Below are positions 43,824 to 56,000 of a stretch of 64,000 nucleotides of DNA, piece by piece. A model generated the notes under the pieces. The model worked only from the letters and a program-made list of their open reading frames with translations. It was not told the DNA's origin and searched no databases. Source of the stretch: Bicyclus anynana (taxonomy: Eukaryota; Arthropoda; Insecta; Lepidoptera; Nymphalidae); the NCBI RefSeq assembly GCF_947172395.1, contig NC_069087.1:5165107-5229106 (forward strand), read 5' to 3'. Numbering within the stretch: the stretch's first letter is position 1; each line of letters starts with the position of its first letter. The position numbers and the translations under genes are program-made.

Positions 43824-44050
43824 TGGCTGGTGCAAGGCTTCGGTCGTGGCTAGTTATCACCATACCGACAAAGACGTACTGCCAAGCGATTTAGCGTTCC
43901 GGTATGATGTCATTTAGAATCCGAAAGGTGTGTGTTTTCATTCTCCTCCTGACAAGTTAGCCCACTTCCATCTTAGATTGCATCATCACTTATCATCAGG
44001 TGAGATTGCAGTCAAGGGCTAACTTGTAAAAAATAAAAAGTAGAAAAAAA
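43824..44050 (+). mobile_element. SINE family A, 5'-truncated copy
   Basis: It begins 'tggctggtgcaaggcttcgg' and keeps the body and 3' domain to the A-rich end. Scattered changes show moderate age, but both arms of the ACAAGTTAGCCC inverted repeat are unchanged. Confidence 0.85.
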
Positions 44051-44185
44051 TACCTGTTAATATTCGCAGATGGATACATTTTTTCTAAATCCTTGAAATC
44101 GGACTAGGAATTATTAATAGGAAAAAGCAACAAAACACTTTTTCTTCATTAACAATATTTAAAAATATATTAATGTTCTGTAAAT

Positions 44186-45172
44186 ATATACAGTTTCAAC
44201 AATGTATATAAACTACGAGTATTTACAGGTAATCACGTCATTTCTTATAAAAAAAACAATAGGTATAAGTACCAAAAATGCAATAACCTGCGACCAAAAA
44301 TCTAATCTTTTAAACTCTCCCATCACCTAATATACTCATACCAGATAAATTTAATAATAGTAAATCTCGTTAAACTTTCTATCTAATGAAATTGTTAGCC
44401 GCCTCCATCATGCGAACACTACCTAATGCTTATGCTATACAGTTTAAACAATGTATATTAACTTCAAGTATTTACGTCACGTATATCACGTCATTTCTTA
44501 TAAAAAAAAAAAACAATAGGTATAGGTATCAAAAATGCAATAACCTGCGACAAAAATCTAATCTTTTAAATTCTCCCATCACCTAATATACTCATAACAG
44601 ATACATTTATTAATAGTAAACCTCGTTAATCTAATCTAATAAAATTGTTAGCCGCCTCCATCATGCGAACACTACCTAATGCTTATGCTATACAGTTTAA
44701 ACAATGTATATTAACTTCGAGTATTTACAGGTAATCACGTCATTTCTTATAAAAAAAAAACAATAGTATAAGACCCAAAAATGCAATAACCTGCGACAAA
44801 AATCTAATCTTTTAAATTCTCCCATCACCTAATATACCCATAACAGATACATTTAATAATAGTAAATCTCGTTAATCTAATCTAATAAAATTGTTAGCTG
44901 CCTCCATCATGCGAACACTACCTAATGCTTATGCTATACAGTTTAAACAATGTATATTAACTTCGAGTATTTACAGGTAATCACGTCATTTCTTATAAAA
45001 AAAAACAATAGGTATAGGTATCAAAAATGCAATAACCTGCGACAAAAAATCTAATCTTTTAAACTCTCCCATCACCTAATATACTCATACCAGATAAATT
45101 TAATAATAGCAAATCTCGTTAAATTTCTATCTAATGAAATTGTTAGCCGCCTCCATCATGCGAACACTACCT
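44186..45172. repeat. Satellite-like tandem array, four units of about 249 bp
   Basis: Units start at about 44201, 44450, 44703 and 44949 (lengths 249, 253, 246 and a shortened 224). Each has 'atttacaggtaatcacgtca' (changed in unit 2), 'aaaatgcaataacctgcgac', 'tctcccatcacctaatatac' and 'cctccatcatgcgaacacta'. Units 1 and 4 share 'taccagataaatttaataat' and a 'ttctatctaatgaaa' block; units 2 and 3 share 'taacagatacattta' and 'taatctaatctaataaaa'. The last unit lacks the final 24 bp. The array has no coding capacity. Confidence 0.93.
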
Positions 45173-45583
45173 GACAGACAGGTATCGAGATCCATAACGA
45201 TTTAATATCCCAATCATAATTGAAGCGAACGTTCTTCCCAAGCCATTACGGCGCGCTCTCACACTCGTTGAGTCTCTCTACCGAGGTAATGAACTCACAT
45301 TATAAATGCAACGAGGCATCGACGATGCACCGCGGGTACCCCTGCGAGAAGAATTAATTCATTTGCATGTAAAACTTCACCTACGGTAGTCTAAGATTAG
45401 GTATGAGACGCGGGATCGATAGACGCTTGCCAACGTGATTCAGTTATGAACCCTAATGAATGTTCAAACATTTGCATATAAGTCTTCTGTTGATGTTCAT
45501 AACAAAAATAATATATTTTGGTTAATTGGCTAGTTCATATTTGAGTCAACAACGTATACCTACTCTACAATATATAATATATA
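45173..45583. other. Unassigned stretch
   Basis: The 45180-45440 part is CG-containing ('ggcgcgctctcacactcgtt', 'gcgggatcgatagacg') and apparently single-copy. No gene. Confidence 0.35.
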
Positions 45584-45801
45584 TTTTTTTATTGTTTACA
45601 AGTTAGCTCTTGACTGCAATCTCACCTGATGGTAATTGATGATGCAATCTAAGGTAAAAGCGGGCTAACTAGTTAGGAGAAGGATGAAAATCCACACCCA
45701 TTTCGGTTTCTACATGAAATCGTACCGAACGCTAAATCGCTTGGCGGTACGTCTGTGCCGATAGGGTAGTAATTAGCCACGGCCGAAGCCACTCCAGCCA
45801 G
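45584..45801 (-). mobile_element. SINE family A, head-truncated copy, reverse
   Basis: It runs from the poly(A) side at 45584 to 'cggccgaagccactccagcc', then breaks off before the tRNA-like head. Several substitutions show it is older than 29190 and 35667. Confidence 0.85.
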
Positions 45802-46621
45802 GGTGCAATCTCCAATGATGTTATGTGACGATGAAGTCGATGGTATCACACTTATCTCAAAAACTACAAAAAAACCCTTTCCTCACCCCTTGACTCTAAT
45901 GGACTATTTTTAGTACGCACTTTTAACGCGGTCTTTGCGATTAATTGCAGGGAAAAAGGAAAATTGTGTCATTTTCCAATAATAATATTATAAATTTCTA
46001 AGTGAATGTATTTGTTAGTTACGATTTCACAACCTATCAACTAGTATGCATCATGAAGCTTTACATGAACGTTGCCAAGGGTACAAAAAGGAACTTATTA
46101 TTAATCACCATAGACCCACAAGTATAACTTTCTGTAAAAACTGTTCTTGACGGATGAAAAAATACGAATAGGGAAATTCTCTGTATTCTATATCTTTATG
46201 ATAATAAATAGATCACATTATAGGCCAATGCTCAATTACGTTACTTCCGTATTAAAATTTGTCCCACACTAGAGCGGTGAAGCGAAACCGCGAAGGTCGT
46301 TGACTCGTTGACTCGCCACTAACCCGCAGCTAGTCACCTGCAAGCGCCGGCACTTTTAATGGGATCCAACCCCTCTCGACGGAGACCTCTTCCTAATTCC
46401 ACGTACTCCGTTCGAGCACTTTTTAGAGTCATTTCGCGCCTCTTGAGTACAATCGGATTCAAAATGGAAGCTTCAATTTGTCAGCCAAGTGGTCTTTACA
46501 AGATGGGTTCGCTTTGTAAATGGTCATTGCAACTTTGCTTATTGAATTGAATGTTTTTTTTACATGTACACGGAATGTTTTAGTAGTTTTAGTACAAATC
46601 AACCACAATAAATACTACTTA
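45802..46621. other. Unassigned stretch with GC-richer island (46250-46500)
   Basis: The island is CG-containing and single-copy as far as this window shows, with a 63-codon frame lacking any domain. Remaining sequence is AT-rich. Confidence 0.35.
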
Positions 46622-46814
46622 TCTATACTAATATTTAAACGCTGAAGAGTTTATTTCTTTGTTTGAAAGCGCTCATCTCAGGAACTACTGGTCCGATTTG
46701 AAAAATTCTTTCAGATATCTCATATCGAAGAAGGCTATAAGCTTATTTATCTATTATCCCCGTATTCCTACGGTAACGGGAACCACGCGGGTGATACCGC
46801 GCGGCGTCAGCTAG
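46622..46814 (+). mobile_element. Helitron-like element (family E), complete ends
   Basis: It starts TCTATACTAATATTTAAACG after A and ends 'accgcgcggcgtcagctag' before T. The interior 'caggaactactggtccgatt' and 'atccccgtattcctacggta' match 36784-36975. CCGCGCGG provides the 3' hairpin. Non-coding. Confidence 0.75.
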
Positions 46815-47948
46815 TTTTTTTAGTATATAGTGTCATCAGAGAAGGACATTAAGACAATTAAGAAAAACTCTTTTCCTTATTATTTTACATAGTAAAATGT
46901 AGTAAGGACATTGGGGGAGTTTTACCTGGATAGCTTACGGAGTTTAGAGAATAGTTAATTGATGATAATAATGTAATAGATTTGTACGTGATGTTTTTGA
47001 AATTGCCACTACTATGCCAATTTGTACGAATATCTAAAACGCTCGCACCTAAAAACAGTAATTTGAAGCTCCTTTTTATGCACCAGAAACTAGATTAGAT
47101 TCAAACACTATTGCATCCCACTTCGAGTTTGATAATATTAATATTTTATAGACACGAACTTTACAATAAGTTCAAGTAAAATTAATTATTTACACTGAGT
47201 GGTTGATGAAATTAAATATAATTTAATTTTCAAGTTGAGTCTTATTTTATAATTAATTTGCAATGTCTAAACTGAATTATTGCTTTTAAATTCATTAAAA
47301 CAAAGTTCAACACATACCATCTTTAATATAGAGTAATACAGAGAAAATTTAAATTAATATCGTTACATAAGATCGTAAAGCCAAACAATGACTTCGGGAC
47401 TCATTCTGTGCGTAGCTTCATTTGCCTTTATTAGACAATTTGCAAAATAAAAAAAAGTAAGATTGAAAGGGATTATAAAGTTCTGTACACAACGCAGCCT
47501 GATCGCACCCCGGGGTAGACACTTATCATTGACATTAACTTTTTTGTTGTCCATAACATTAGCATAACTCTTGAACTCTATCGGCACAGCACGCCTCAAA
47601 GGCCCGGGGCGACCCCGCAGCCTACACTTTGTAAGATCATTTTCAGACTTTGCGAAAGTCGCTCGTCTCGGGAACTGTAAAACGGGGAGTAATTTGTAAA
47701 TTACCTTCAACGAGGCGACGTAAGAACGCACGCATCTTTGACTTTATTCCCCGATGCCGTATGAATACGCAAACACTGGAGAGAATTTATTGAATAAACT
47801 CGTCTGCTTCACTCCGATTTTCCTTATCATTATAATGTGCTCGTTACCTAGGCAGGGCTTCAAAATTTTTACTAATAATAATATTTTTTAAGGAAAATAC
47901 AAACCTCCTTCAATGTATATACTTATTCGGAATTATCTGTTAGGCAGG
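46815..47948. other. Unassigned stretch with GC-richer island (47370-47780)
   Basis: A 122-codon minus-strand frame (47363-47731) spans the island. It has no recognised domain, and its conservation cannot be judged here, so it is not called a gene. The rest is AT-rich. Confidence 0.35.
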
Positions 47949-48005
47949 CCTTTAGCTAATCATAGAGAGATTTTGCTAATATGCCTCTCGTACCTACTTC
48001 TCTCA
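47949..48005 (+). repeat. Short dispersed repeat (family N)
   Basis: 'aggcctttagctaatcatag', 'agagattttgctaatatgcc' and 'ctcgtacctacttct' match 3417-3465. The family is unknown. Confidence 0.45.
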
Positions 48006-48688
48006 AATATAAAGTAACAACCTAATTATTTCTAAACAGTTCATGTGTTTATGAGTGGTTTTTACATATATTTGTTTTTATAATAATCTCTACATCTTAT
48101 AAAAGAATGTAATATGTAGATATTATATTCCTTTTAATCTTTAGATACTAAAAAAAAAAACATTTTAAATTTTACAGCATTAGATCTGAATTCGCGATTA
48201 TGTGAAGCTCGTGTTTGCCCTAGCGTTCAAAAAACGACTTTGTGACAGTTGAACAAAAAATAACACTAAAACGCCAAAGTAACTGACAAAAGAATGCCGA
48301 CATTCAACGACTTTATTGCCAGCATTTATCAAAACGTTGGATGTCGCAGATTAATACGAATTTGTATGAGTAAGGAATGACTCTATTTTGACGTCTGTCA
48401 CATTCAGCCGCCCTTCGGCTAACGAAGCTAATTTGAACTCCAAGTAATAAGGACGTCGTTGGAAAAAAATTAACTTGTTTATATAAAATACATATTTTTT
48501 GAGATAAATTGTGGGTTAAATGACGGGCAATGATGAAAATAACTGTAGGTAACTCATACTAAAAATATAGATTTATTTAAAAATATAATTTATTTATTTG
48601 TATCACCTATTACTGTTTAAGTTTTTTTTTTTTATTTTAGTGATCATGTGTATTGTATGATATATCTTTCCCAAAATTGTCTACAACA
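48006..48688. other. Unassigned AT-rich stretch
   Basis: A somewhat GC-richer part at 48180-48450. No gene or recognised repeat. Confidence 0.4.
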
Positions 48689-48790
48689 TCATCATTATCA
48701 GCCGATGGTCGTGCCCCTCTGGACATAACTAAGCATTTTGTAAGGACACCACGTTGTTGAGTTACCAGCTTCCAATGGCTCACCCAAAAT
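48689..48790 (-). mobile_element. LINE 3' end related to family D, reverse
   Basis: 'catcatcattatcagccgat' followed by 'ctggacataactaagcattt' and 'tgtaaggacaccacg' follows the order of the family D tail (reverse) but with many changes. It is a diverged subfamily or an old copy. Confidence 0.5.
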
Positions 48791-50350
48791 TGTATACAGG
48801 CCCAAATCAGTAACTTGTACGTACGTACGTAGAACTTACAATATACATTTACAATGGCTAACTTATTTATAACTGTACAATCTTATAACAATATTTAAAA
48901 AAACCGACACAAATTGGAAAAATATTATACTACGAATAAAATCTCGAATTTCGTTAAAAAAATATTCATTTGAATAAATTTTTAATATACAATTTTACTT
49001 CGCTAAAAAAAATATTTTAACAAGCAGCAAGTTCTTCCAATTTATTCCATAATCCATCTCGCGATTATAATTTAAAAACATGGGCATGTAACGCTGTGAG
49101 CGAAGATGGCGGATAGCTTAATGAGACAGTATCACTGGCAGCAGCTGTTGTGATACCGGCCAGGAGTGTCGCCGCACTCAACCTTAAAAGATTTTTTAAG
49201 ATAACTAATTACGGAGACGGCTTCTATTAAATTTTTATCTACATATATGTTTTAACAGCTTCGATTCTGGTAGAAAATCCTAATAGTAGATGATCTTACA
49301 TGTTGTGGAGGACCCCCGCCAACTATAAGCCCACAATAAATTCATTTATTTGTTTATTAATTGATATACCAACAATGACGACCAAGAAACATTAATAATA
49401 ATCTATAGAGAGGTGAACTTAAAAAGTTCTAGTGCTAAACGAAGCATTTTGAATTGAGAAATCAAATAGAGGGCGTCAAATTAAATTATTTAGTAGATAA
49501 AACTGTGTCGATAATTCAACGATATGAACGTGACTTAATGTAGTTATTTTGAACTAAGTAATATCAGAACAATGAAAAATATTTGGTCTGCGAATTTCCG
49601 CAATAATATATAAATAAAAAAACTTTGAAACTTTCTTCACTACTGGAAGTGGAAATATTATACAATTATTAAAATGTTATTCTTTTCATTATCTAATCTA
49701 CCGAAAGTAAAAAATTAACAAAATAATAAAATTAAAAAATAAATATTATTTCCAACACTATTCTACATTTCTTTCTTGTTAAAGTAATCTCGTCACTCCT
49801 AACGCATAAGTAACCTATTAATTGTTTATAAATTAATAATATTATTTTTCTCAAAGTAAATTCAAGAATAACTTAATGGTATCCATACTTTGTTACCTCG
49901 CAAGCTACTAAAAAGCAAAGGCGATCGCTTTTTTTCTCGCCCCAACCTTCGAAAAAAATAGGGGAGATTCCTATCTTGTCGCTTCTAATTTACTTATTCC
50001 TCTTTTAAAGACTTATTTACCTTCAAAATCCCATTGTGCCCAAGCGGCCCGATCTTCAGCAATAACGAGCCGACCTCTCCAGCGACGTGTCAAACGAGGT
50101 TTTTTCTTAAAAAAAGCAATAACAATTTACATAAACACCCGGTCCTAGTTAACAGTTAATAAAGAAAACGTTGTCGCAATTGACGGCGCTGCCTCTTTTA
50201 AATGCCTTTTAGATGGAAATGTTGATGGCATATTGTTTTACAAGGCACTTTTTCGTCAAGTCTTTTGTTAATAAATAGCTTCGTTTAAATCGGACCTATA
50301 AGAGCACGTTAACTGTTTTCATTGAGCGTGGTATCGCGTATTTAATAGAG
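48791..50350. other. Unassigned stretch
   Basis: Mostly AT-rich. Blocks at 49080-49230 and 49890-50120 are CG-containing. The word 'ccaggagtgtcgcc' at about 49160 also occurs at about 4596. No gene is seen. Confidence 0.35.
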
Positions 50351-50490
50351 CTTTTTTATTTTTTAAAAAGTTAGCCCTTTAATACAATCTCATCTGATGG
50401 TAAGTCATGATGCAATCTTAGATGGAAGCGGTGTTAACTACTTGTTAGGAGGATGCAAATCCACACCCCTTTTGGTTTTTACACGACATC
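50351..50490 (-). mobile_element. SINE family A 3' fragment, reverse
   Basis: 'aatacaatctcatctgatgg', 'taagtcatgatgcaatctta' and 'gatggaagcgg' are from the 3' domain; it breaks off in 'tttttacacgacatc'. Both arms of the inverted repeat have decayed here. Confidence 0.75.
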
Positions 50491-52137
50491 TCTCATCATC
50501 GTTTCTGTAACCAAATGGAATTGCTATATTAGGACCTGAAGGCCTGGTTATAAATTAAATTAAAAGCACATGAGGTTAATTACGTCTCACAAATATGCCT
50601 CAGGAAGACGTGCGCAGGGCAGATCATTGTAATACGTATTTCTAATGTACCTGCTGTGTTTTAGGCATGGATAACATACGTCTACGGTTTTAGGCAAAGT
50701 TTTTGATCAATATCAGGTAGGCCATGGGCTCACTCCATTAATCACTACAATAAACAATGAGTAATTATAATTCACAATTCAAAATTATAATCGGTTGGTA
50801 TTCGTCGAGTCACATAATTTTATCAGAAACTGTAAGTAATTTTAATTTATTTATTTTTTTCATATTTCACATGCAAGGAACCATGCTCCTTGAAGATATA
50901 TTGTACAAGGGTATGTAAAAATTGTTGATGTCGATATATTTGAAGTGCAAGGTGCTCCTGGCACGTCTGAATTTAATAATGTTTACTTTATAATAGTATT
51001 TCATTTGAAATTCAATACAAATCCTTATTAAAGAAAACGCAACAGCCAGTTAAGTCACATTTGAGCATATTAAGCCGATGACACAAATTAATGGCATATC
51101 AACCCCATTCTATTAAAAACTTCCCGACTTCACTAATAGTAATCCGAAACAAAGTTGGCGCAGTTCAAGGTCGCAATTTAAAGTTTTTCGAAAAGTTCTT
51201 TCCCGCTCAGTTTTTTATAAGTATATAAATCTTTTTGCCGGCAAAGTTCCACAAAGTTTTTGGCCCAGATTGTCATCGATTTTTGTTTGAAGAGTTTGTT
51301 TTTCATTGTTCTTCTTTACTTGTTTGACGGTTAATTCATAAAAACTTTGCCGCCTGCACGATCGATAGCGGTCTGTTGGTTTGTAAACAAAGTTGTGCCT
51401 GCCCACGTGGTCATAGCCGACCACGTGGTTATATTCTTGCATTTTTTACCTAAAAATTCCCAAAATATAAATTATACTTATTTAACTTTTTTCTAAATGA
51501 GTTAGTGGTTAGTAGCACTTGACATTGTCATCGCACTTTTTATGTGTAAACACATAAAATATTTCACGTTAAAAGACTGACATTACATTATAATATTCCC
51601 CACAGTTCACATAAATTCTAATAAAAATGTATTGCGTCTCATAAAACAATCAAGCTTAACTTTGGCAACACTCGCGAAGCGGAGGCTTTACTATTTTCAC
51701 AGCCGCTCCATAAATATAACATTTTCGCACTGTCTGTAAATACTTTCCCCATCATACAGGCAGTGCATGCGTCGGCCCGAGGGTTCTCATCACCTCGGCC
51801 CTGAATATTTTCATATGTACTTCCCGCGACCCTCTGTCTCAACTTATGTAAATGCTGCCCTAACACTTTCACCGTTTTTCTCGCATTTGCCGCACAATAC
51901 AGTGCAATTTGATGCCAGATACCGACATTATCCGCATAGGTGAGCCCTTTCGACACGCGGATTTCCAAATACGAAGTGTGATTTGGAGCTTATTTCGGTG
52001 ATCTTGAATAAAATTTCCGACACCATTTGTCACCCGACCATTTGCGAAGGTGTACGAACTTTGCACACTGTTTATTTTAATTTTGGCCGTTCTGGTCGCT
52101 TATTTTTACCAAACTGCTTATAAAAATATACTTATTA
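50491..52137. other. Unassigned stretch with GC-richer islands
   Basis: Islands at about 51180-51450 and 51640-52090 are CG-containing and apparently single-copy. Minus-strand frames of 65-109 codons in the second have no recognised domain. No RNA gene. Confidence 0.35.
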
Positions 52138-52317
52138 CACTAATATTATAAGTGCTAAAAATTGTGTATAAGTGTGTGTCTATGTTTGCTACCTTTACAA
52201 CCGCAAATACTGAATCAATTTGGTTGAAATTAGATTAAAATTATTTGTTATCCTGAAAATATTCAATTCCCGCGGGATGTGAAAAACTAAATTTTACGCA
52301 AACTGAGACTAGTCTAA
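52138..52317 (+). mobile_element. Helitron-like repeat, decayed
   Basis: It starts near 'cactaatattataagtgcta', contains 'ttcccgcgggatgtgaaaaa' and 'ctaaattttacgcaaactga', and stops in 'gagactagt'. It lies directly before another element of the same group. Confidence 0.5.
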
Positions 52318-52329
52318 TAAGTTTTGTAA

Positions 52330-52677
52330 TCTAAATATATAAAACTCAAAGGTGACTGAGTGACATAGTGATCTATCAACACACAGCCCAAACCACTGGA
52401 TGGATCGGGCTGAAATTTGGCATGCAGGTAGATGTTATGACGTAGACATCCGCTAAGAAAGGATTTTGAACAATTCTTTCCCCAAGGGGAACATAGGGAA
52501 TGAAAGTTTGTATGAAACTTTGTCATTACAGAAGCGATTTGGCTGAAATTTGGAATGGATATAGTTTTTTCTCTGGATTAACACATAGGCTACTTTTCAT
52601 CCCGTAAAAATCCATGATTCCCACGGGATTTTTAAGAAACTGAATTCCACGCGGACAAAGTCTCCGGCGTCTGCTAG
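52330..52677 (+). mobile_element. Helitron-like element, complete ends
   Basis: It starts TCTAAATATATAAAACTCAA after A and ends 'aaagtctccggcgtctgct' and AG before T. The interior has 'ggtgactgagtgacatagtg', 'gggctgaaatttggcatgc' and 'cacataggctacttttcatc'. The 'gaaatttgg' motif occurs twice, suggesting a fusion of two related elements. Non-coding. Confidence 0.65.
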
Positions 52678-52716
52678 TAAATATTAAATTTAAAAGTTCG
52701 AATATAAGAATATTTG

Positions 52717-52825
52717 TGTAATTATCAAGTAAAACACAATGGCGGTTGAACTCAGACTAGTTTATTAACATAAGTTAATGACATACGTTTTATGCTTACC
52801 CTCATAATATTTCATATATGTTACA
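52717..52825 (-). repeat. Gypsy 3' LTR
   Basis: TGTAAT...TTACA, 109 bp, identical to the other LTR. On the element strand an AATAAA signal lies at plus positions 52761-52766. Borders are confirmed by the target duplication. Confidence 0.95.
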
Positions 52826-52837
52826 CGCCCTCCCTCA
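52826..52837 (-). promoter_or_regulatory. Gypsy polypurine tract
   Basis: On the minus strand the sequence just before the 3' LTR reads TGAGGGAGGGCG, a mostly purine run at the position that primes plus-strand DNA. Confidence 0.7.
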
Positions 52838-53073
52838 GAGAGAAAACACTTTACAAAAAAAAATATTAGGGTTAGACAAGACAAAACCAATAATAACATA
52901 CAATAGTTTATACATATAGATACGTAGGTAAATATAAAAGATACATAGCAGCAATATTTGGGTATTGCAAACCAAAAATAACACAAACCCGCTAGGCCAA
53001 GACAGAGGCCAATATCTGCTAAGCGATCATTATTTGTTGTAAATTATTTATCAATTGGTTTGGGTCAATGAAC

Positions 53074-56000
53074 TCAAATTAATTTGTAGTTGAACCGTTT
53101 CGTACGTTGGCGGAGTCTGGGAGTCGTATACGTACTTGTACCCGTACTCGAGGTAGTACTCGTAGTTGGCGGCACTGCTGGCTGACTTGGTGACGCTGCT
53201 GGCTCGCTTGGTGACCCTGCTGACTCGCTTGGTGACACGGCTGTCGTGACTGATTGGGACGGAGAAGTACCCGGCTGTGACTGGGACACCGAGGACCTCT
53301 CCGCTATCTCACTCCCATTTCTATTTACCGTTGGTGAAGACATTGCATCTGGAGTTGAGTTACCACCGACTCCCACCGCCCATGAAAATCGCTTTTGTTT
53401 GTTCGCGATCATTTGATCCACGTGTTTAGTGTTTTGTTTTTCCTGACCTACCTTATCTGTCACTTTGTATGTGACTGAACCCGTTCGTTCCGATACTATT
53501 GCCTCTTTCCAGTTGTTCCCAGTCTTCGAATAATTTTTTATTAATACCGAGTCTCCCGGGGCAAACTCACGCTGCATACCGCCGGCGTAGGCTACCTGCC
53601 GCTGTTGCGCTGCCTCCACGCACTGCGCAGTGCTGGGCGCGCGCAGCTGATCGAGCCGAGTGCGCAGCCGCCGACCGAACATTGCTACCGCGGGCTCTTT
53701 CTGTGTACTGCTGTGGGTACTGTTGTGGTATTGTAATAAAAATTTATTCAAAGCAGTTTCAATACTTACTCCATCGACTGTAGCCTTTTTCATAACTTTT
53801 TTTATAGTTTTAACCGCATTTTCCGCCGCTCCGTTACTTGCGGGATGATACGGTGCAGTAAGAACGTGTTGCACTCCGTTTCTTTTTAAAAAGAGCTCGA
53901 ATTCTGATGACGTTAGCGGTGGTCCCCCGTCCGAGACTAATTGCTTGGGAATTCCGAACCTCGCAAACATGCCTCTCAACTTCCCGATTACCAATGCTGC
54001 TGAAGTACCGTGAGTCATGGGCACGACCTCGATCCATTTTGAATGTGCATCAATGACCAGAAAATAATGCTTTCCTTTGAAATACAAGAAATCCACATGC
54101 AACCTTACCCACGGCTCTTGCGGCCACTCGTAAGGCACCGGCGGCGCGTGCGGCGGCGCGTCGCGCGCCTCCCTGCACGCGACGCACGAGCGTACGCGCT
54201 GCTCCAGGTCCGCGTCGAGCTGCGGCCACCAGACTAGGTTTCGAGCAATTTGTTTCATTCGTACGATGCCTACGTGACCTTCGTGGATTTCTCCAACGAT
54301 GCGTTCACGCAGTACCCACGGAATAACCACACGATAGCCCCAGACGATACACCCGTGATCGATTTGCAGCTGTTCCTTGCGATGGAAGTAGGGTTTTTCG
54401 TTTTCTACTTCCGTTTGAGCTGGCCACCCACTTAATATATATGAATATATTTTGCAGAGGAGTCCATCCTTCCTAGTTCCCCTCGCTACGTCCTTATGAT
54501 TTAGAGGAAACGTGTCCTCTACGTAGTGCAAATAAGCCGCCTCCTCCTCGATGTCTGACTGAACTTTACCTTTCGTGATGCCCGCTAGCGGCAGGCGGGA
54601 CAAGCCATCGGCGTTGCCATTCTTATCCGTCGATACAAACTGTATGTCGAAGTCGTATGCGGCCAATCGGACCGCATACCTCTGCAGACGACTCGCTGCC
54701 GTCTGTGGAATGCCGTGCTTGGGACCAAAAATGTACGTTAGCGCTTTATGATCACTTCGTAAAGTGAACTTACGACCAAATAAGTACTGGTGATGTCTCG
54801 CGACTCCGTATACTATAGCCAAAGCTTCCTTATCAATTTGGCTGTAACGTCGCTCGGCGTCGTTGAGCGTGCGCGAGGCGCAGCACACGATGCGCTCACT
54901 GCCGTCCGGGTACAGCTGGGACAGCAATGCTCCCAATCCGTACGCGCTGCTGTCTACAGCAAGCACGAGCGGGAGGCGCGGATCATAGTGAGCCAGAGCG
55001 GGTCCACTTACCAGTTGCTCCTTTATTTTATCGAAGGCCTTTTGACATACCTCCGTCCACCGCCAACGTACGCCCTTAGCCAATAACGAATAAAGTGGAT
55101 GCAATATCGTGCTAATATTTGCTAGAAATCGCGAATAATAGTTCATAAGCCCAAGTGCCGCCCGCAATTGTGACACATTTTGAGGCACAGGTAAGTTTGC
55201 GATTGCCGCCACTTTATCCTTATCGGTGTATAAACCATGTCGGTTTATTCTGTATCCCAAATAGCACACTTCATCTTTAAAAAATTCACATTTCTCTATT
55301 TTAATACGTAAACCAGCTGCCTGTAATCTACGCAACACTTCCTTTAAATTTTTCAAATGTATTATCTTATTAGATCCTGTTACACAAATATCATCTATAA
55401 AACAAACCACATTATCTATACCACACAGCGTTTCTTCAATTAATTTTTGAAAAATTTCTGGTAAACATTTTAATCCGAATGGGGCCCTTTTGTATACAAA
55501 AATTCCTATATGTGTGGATATGGCCGTGAGAGCCTGCGATGACTCATGCAGGTTAAGTTGTAAGTAAGCATTCTTTAAATCTAACTTAGTGAATTGCTCA
55601 CCGCCACTCAGCGCTGCGAATAATTGTTCGATACGTGGCAAAGGATAATGAAAATCCTTCAGTTGTTTATTTACTGTTACTTTGTAATCGCCGCATATGC
55701 GTATTGACCCATCTCGCTTTATAATCGGTACAATAGGCGTCCCGTAATCAGACCTTTCCACTTTAACTATGATAGATTCATTTACCAAACGTTGTAACTC
55801 GCGTTCGACTGGCACTCGCAACGCTAAGGGTATTTGACGAGCTTTGCAAAATATCGGCTCAGTATCTTTTAACTGTAATTTAATCGCGGTTTTAAACGTG
55901 CCAATTCCATCTTTAAAAACCTCGGGAAACTCATTCTTTAAAGTCAAGATGGCATTGTCATCGTCAGTGCTCATGTTAAATAAATTAATAGATTTTAATT

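Noticed and set aside
44186..45172. CRISPR-like array
   Set aside because: Units are 249 bp, with no short repeats separated by unique spacers, and the DNA is animal.
47363..47731. 122-codon minus-strand open frame
   Set aside because: Longest non-transposon frame, but no recognisable domain, and the GC-richer island explains the lack of stops. Not called without conservation or transcript data.
51639..51968. 109-codon minus-strand frame
   Set aside because: No domain, overlapped by another open frame on the same strand, no splice signals found.
52826..53073. Envelope gene after gypsy pol
   Set aside because: Only 248 bases separate the stop from the 3' LTR and no frame is open, so this is not an envelope-bearing element.
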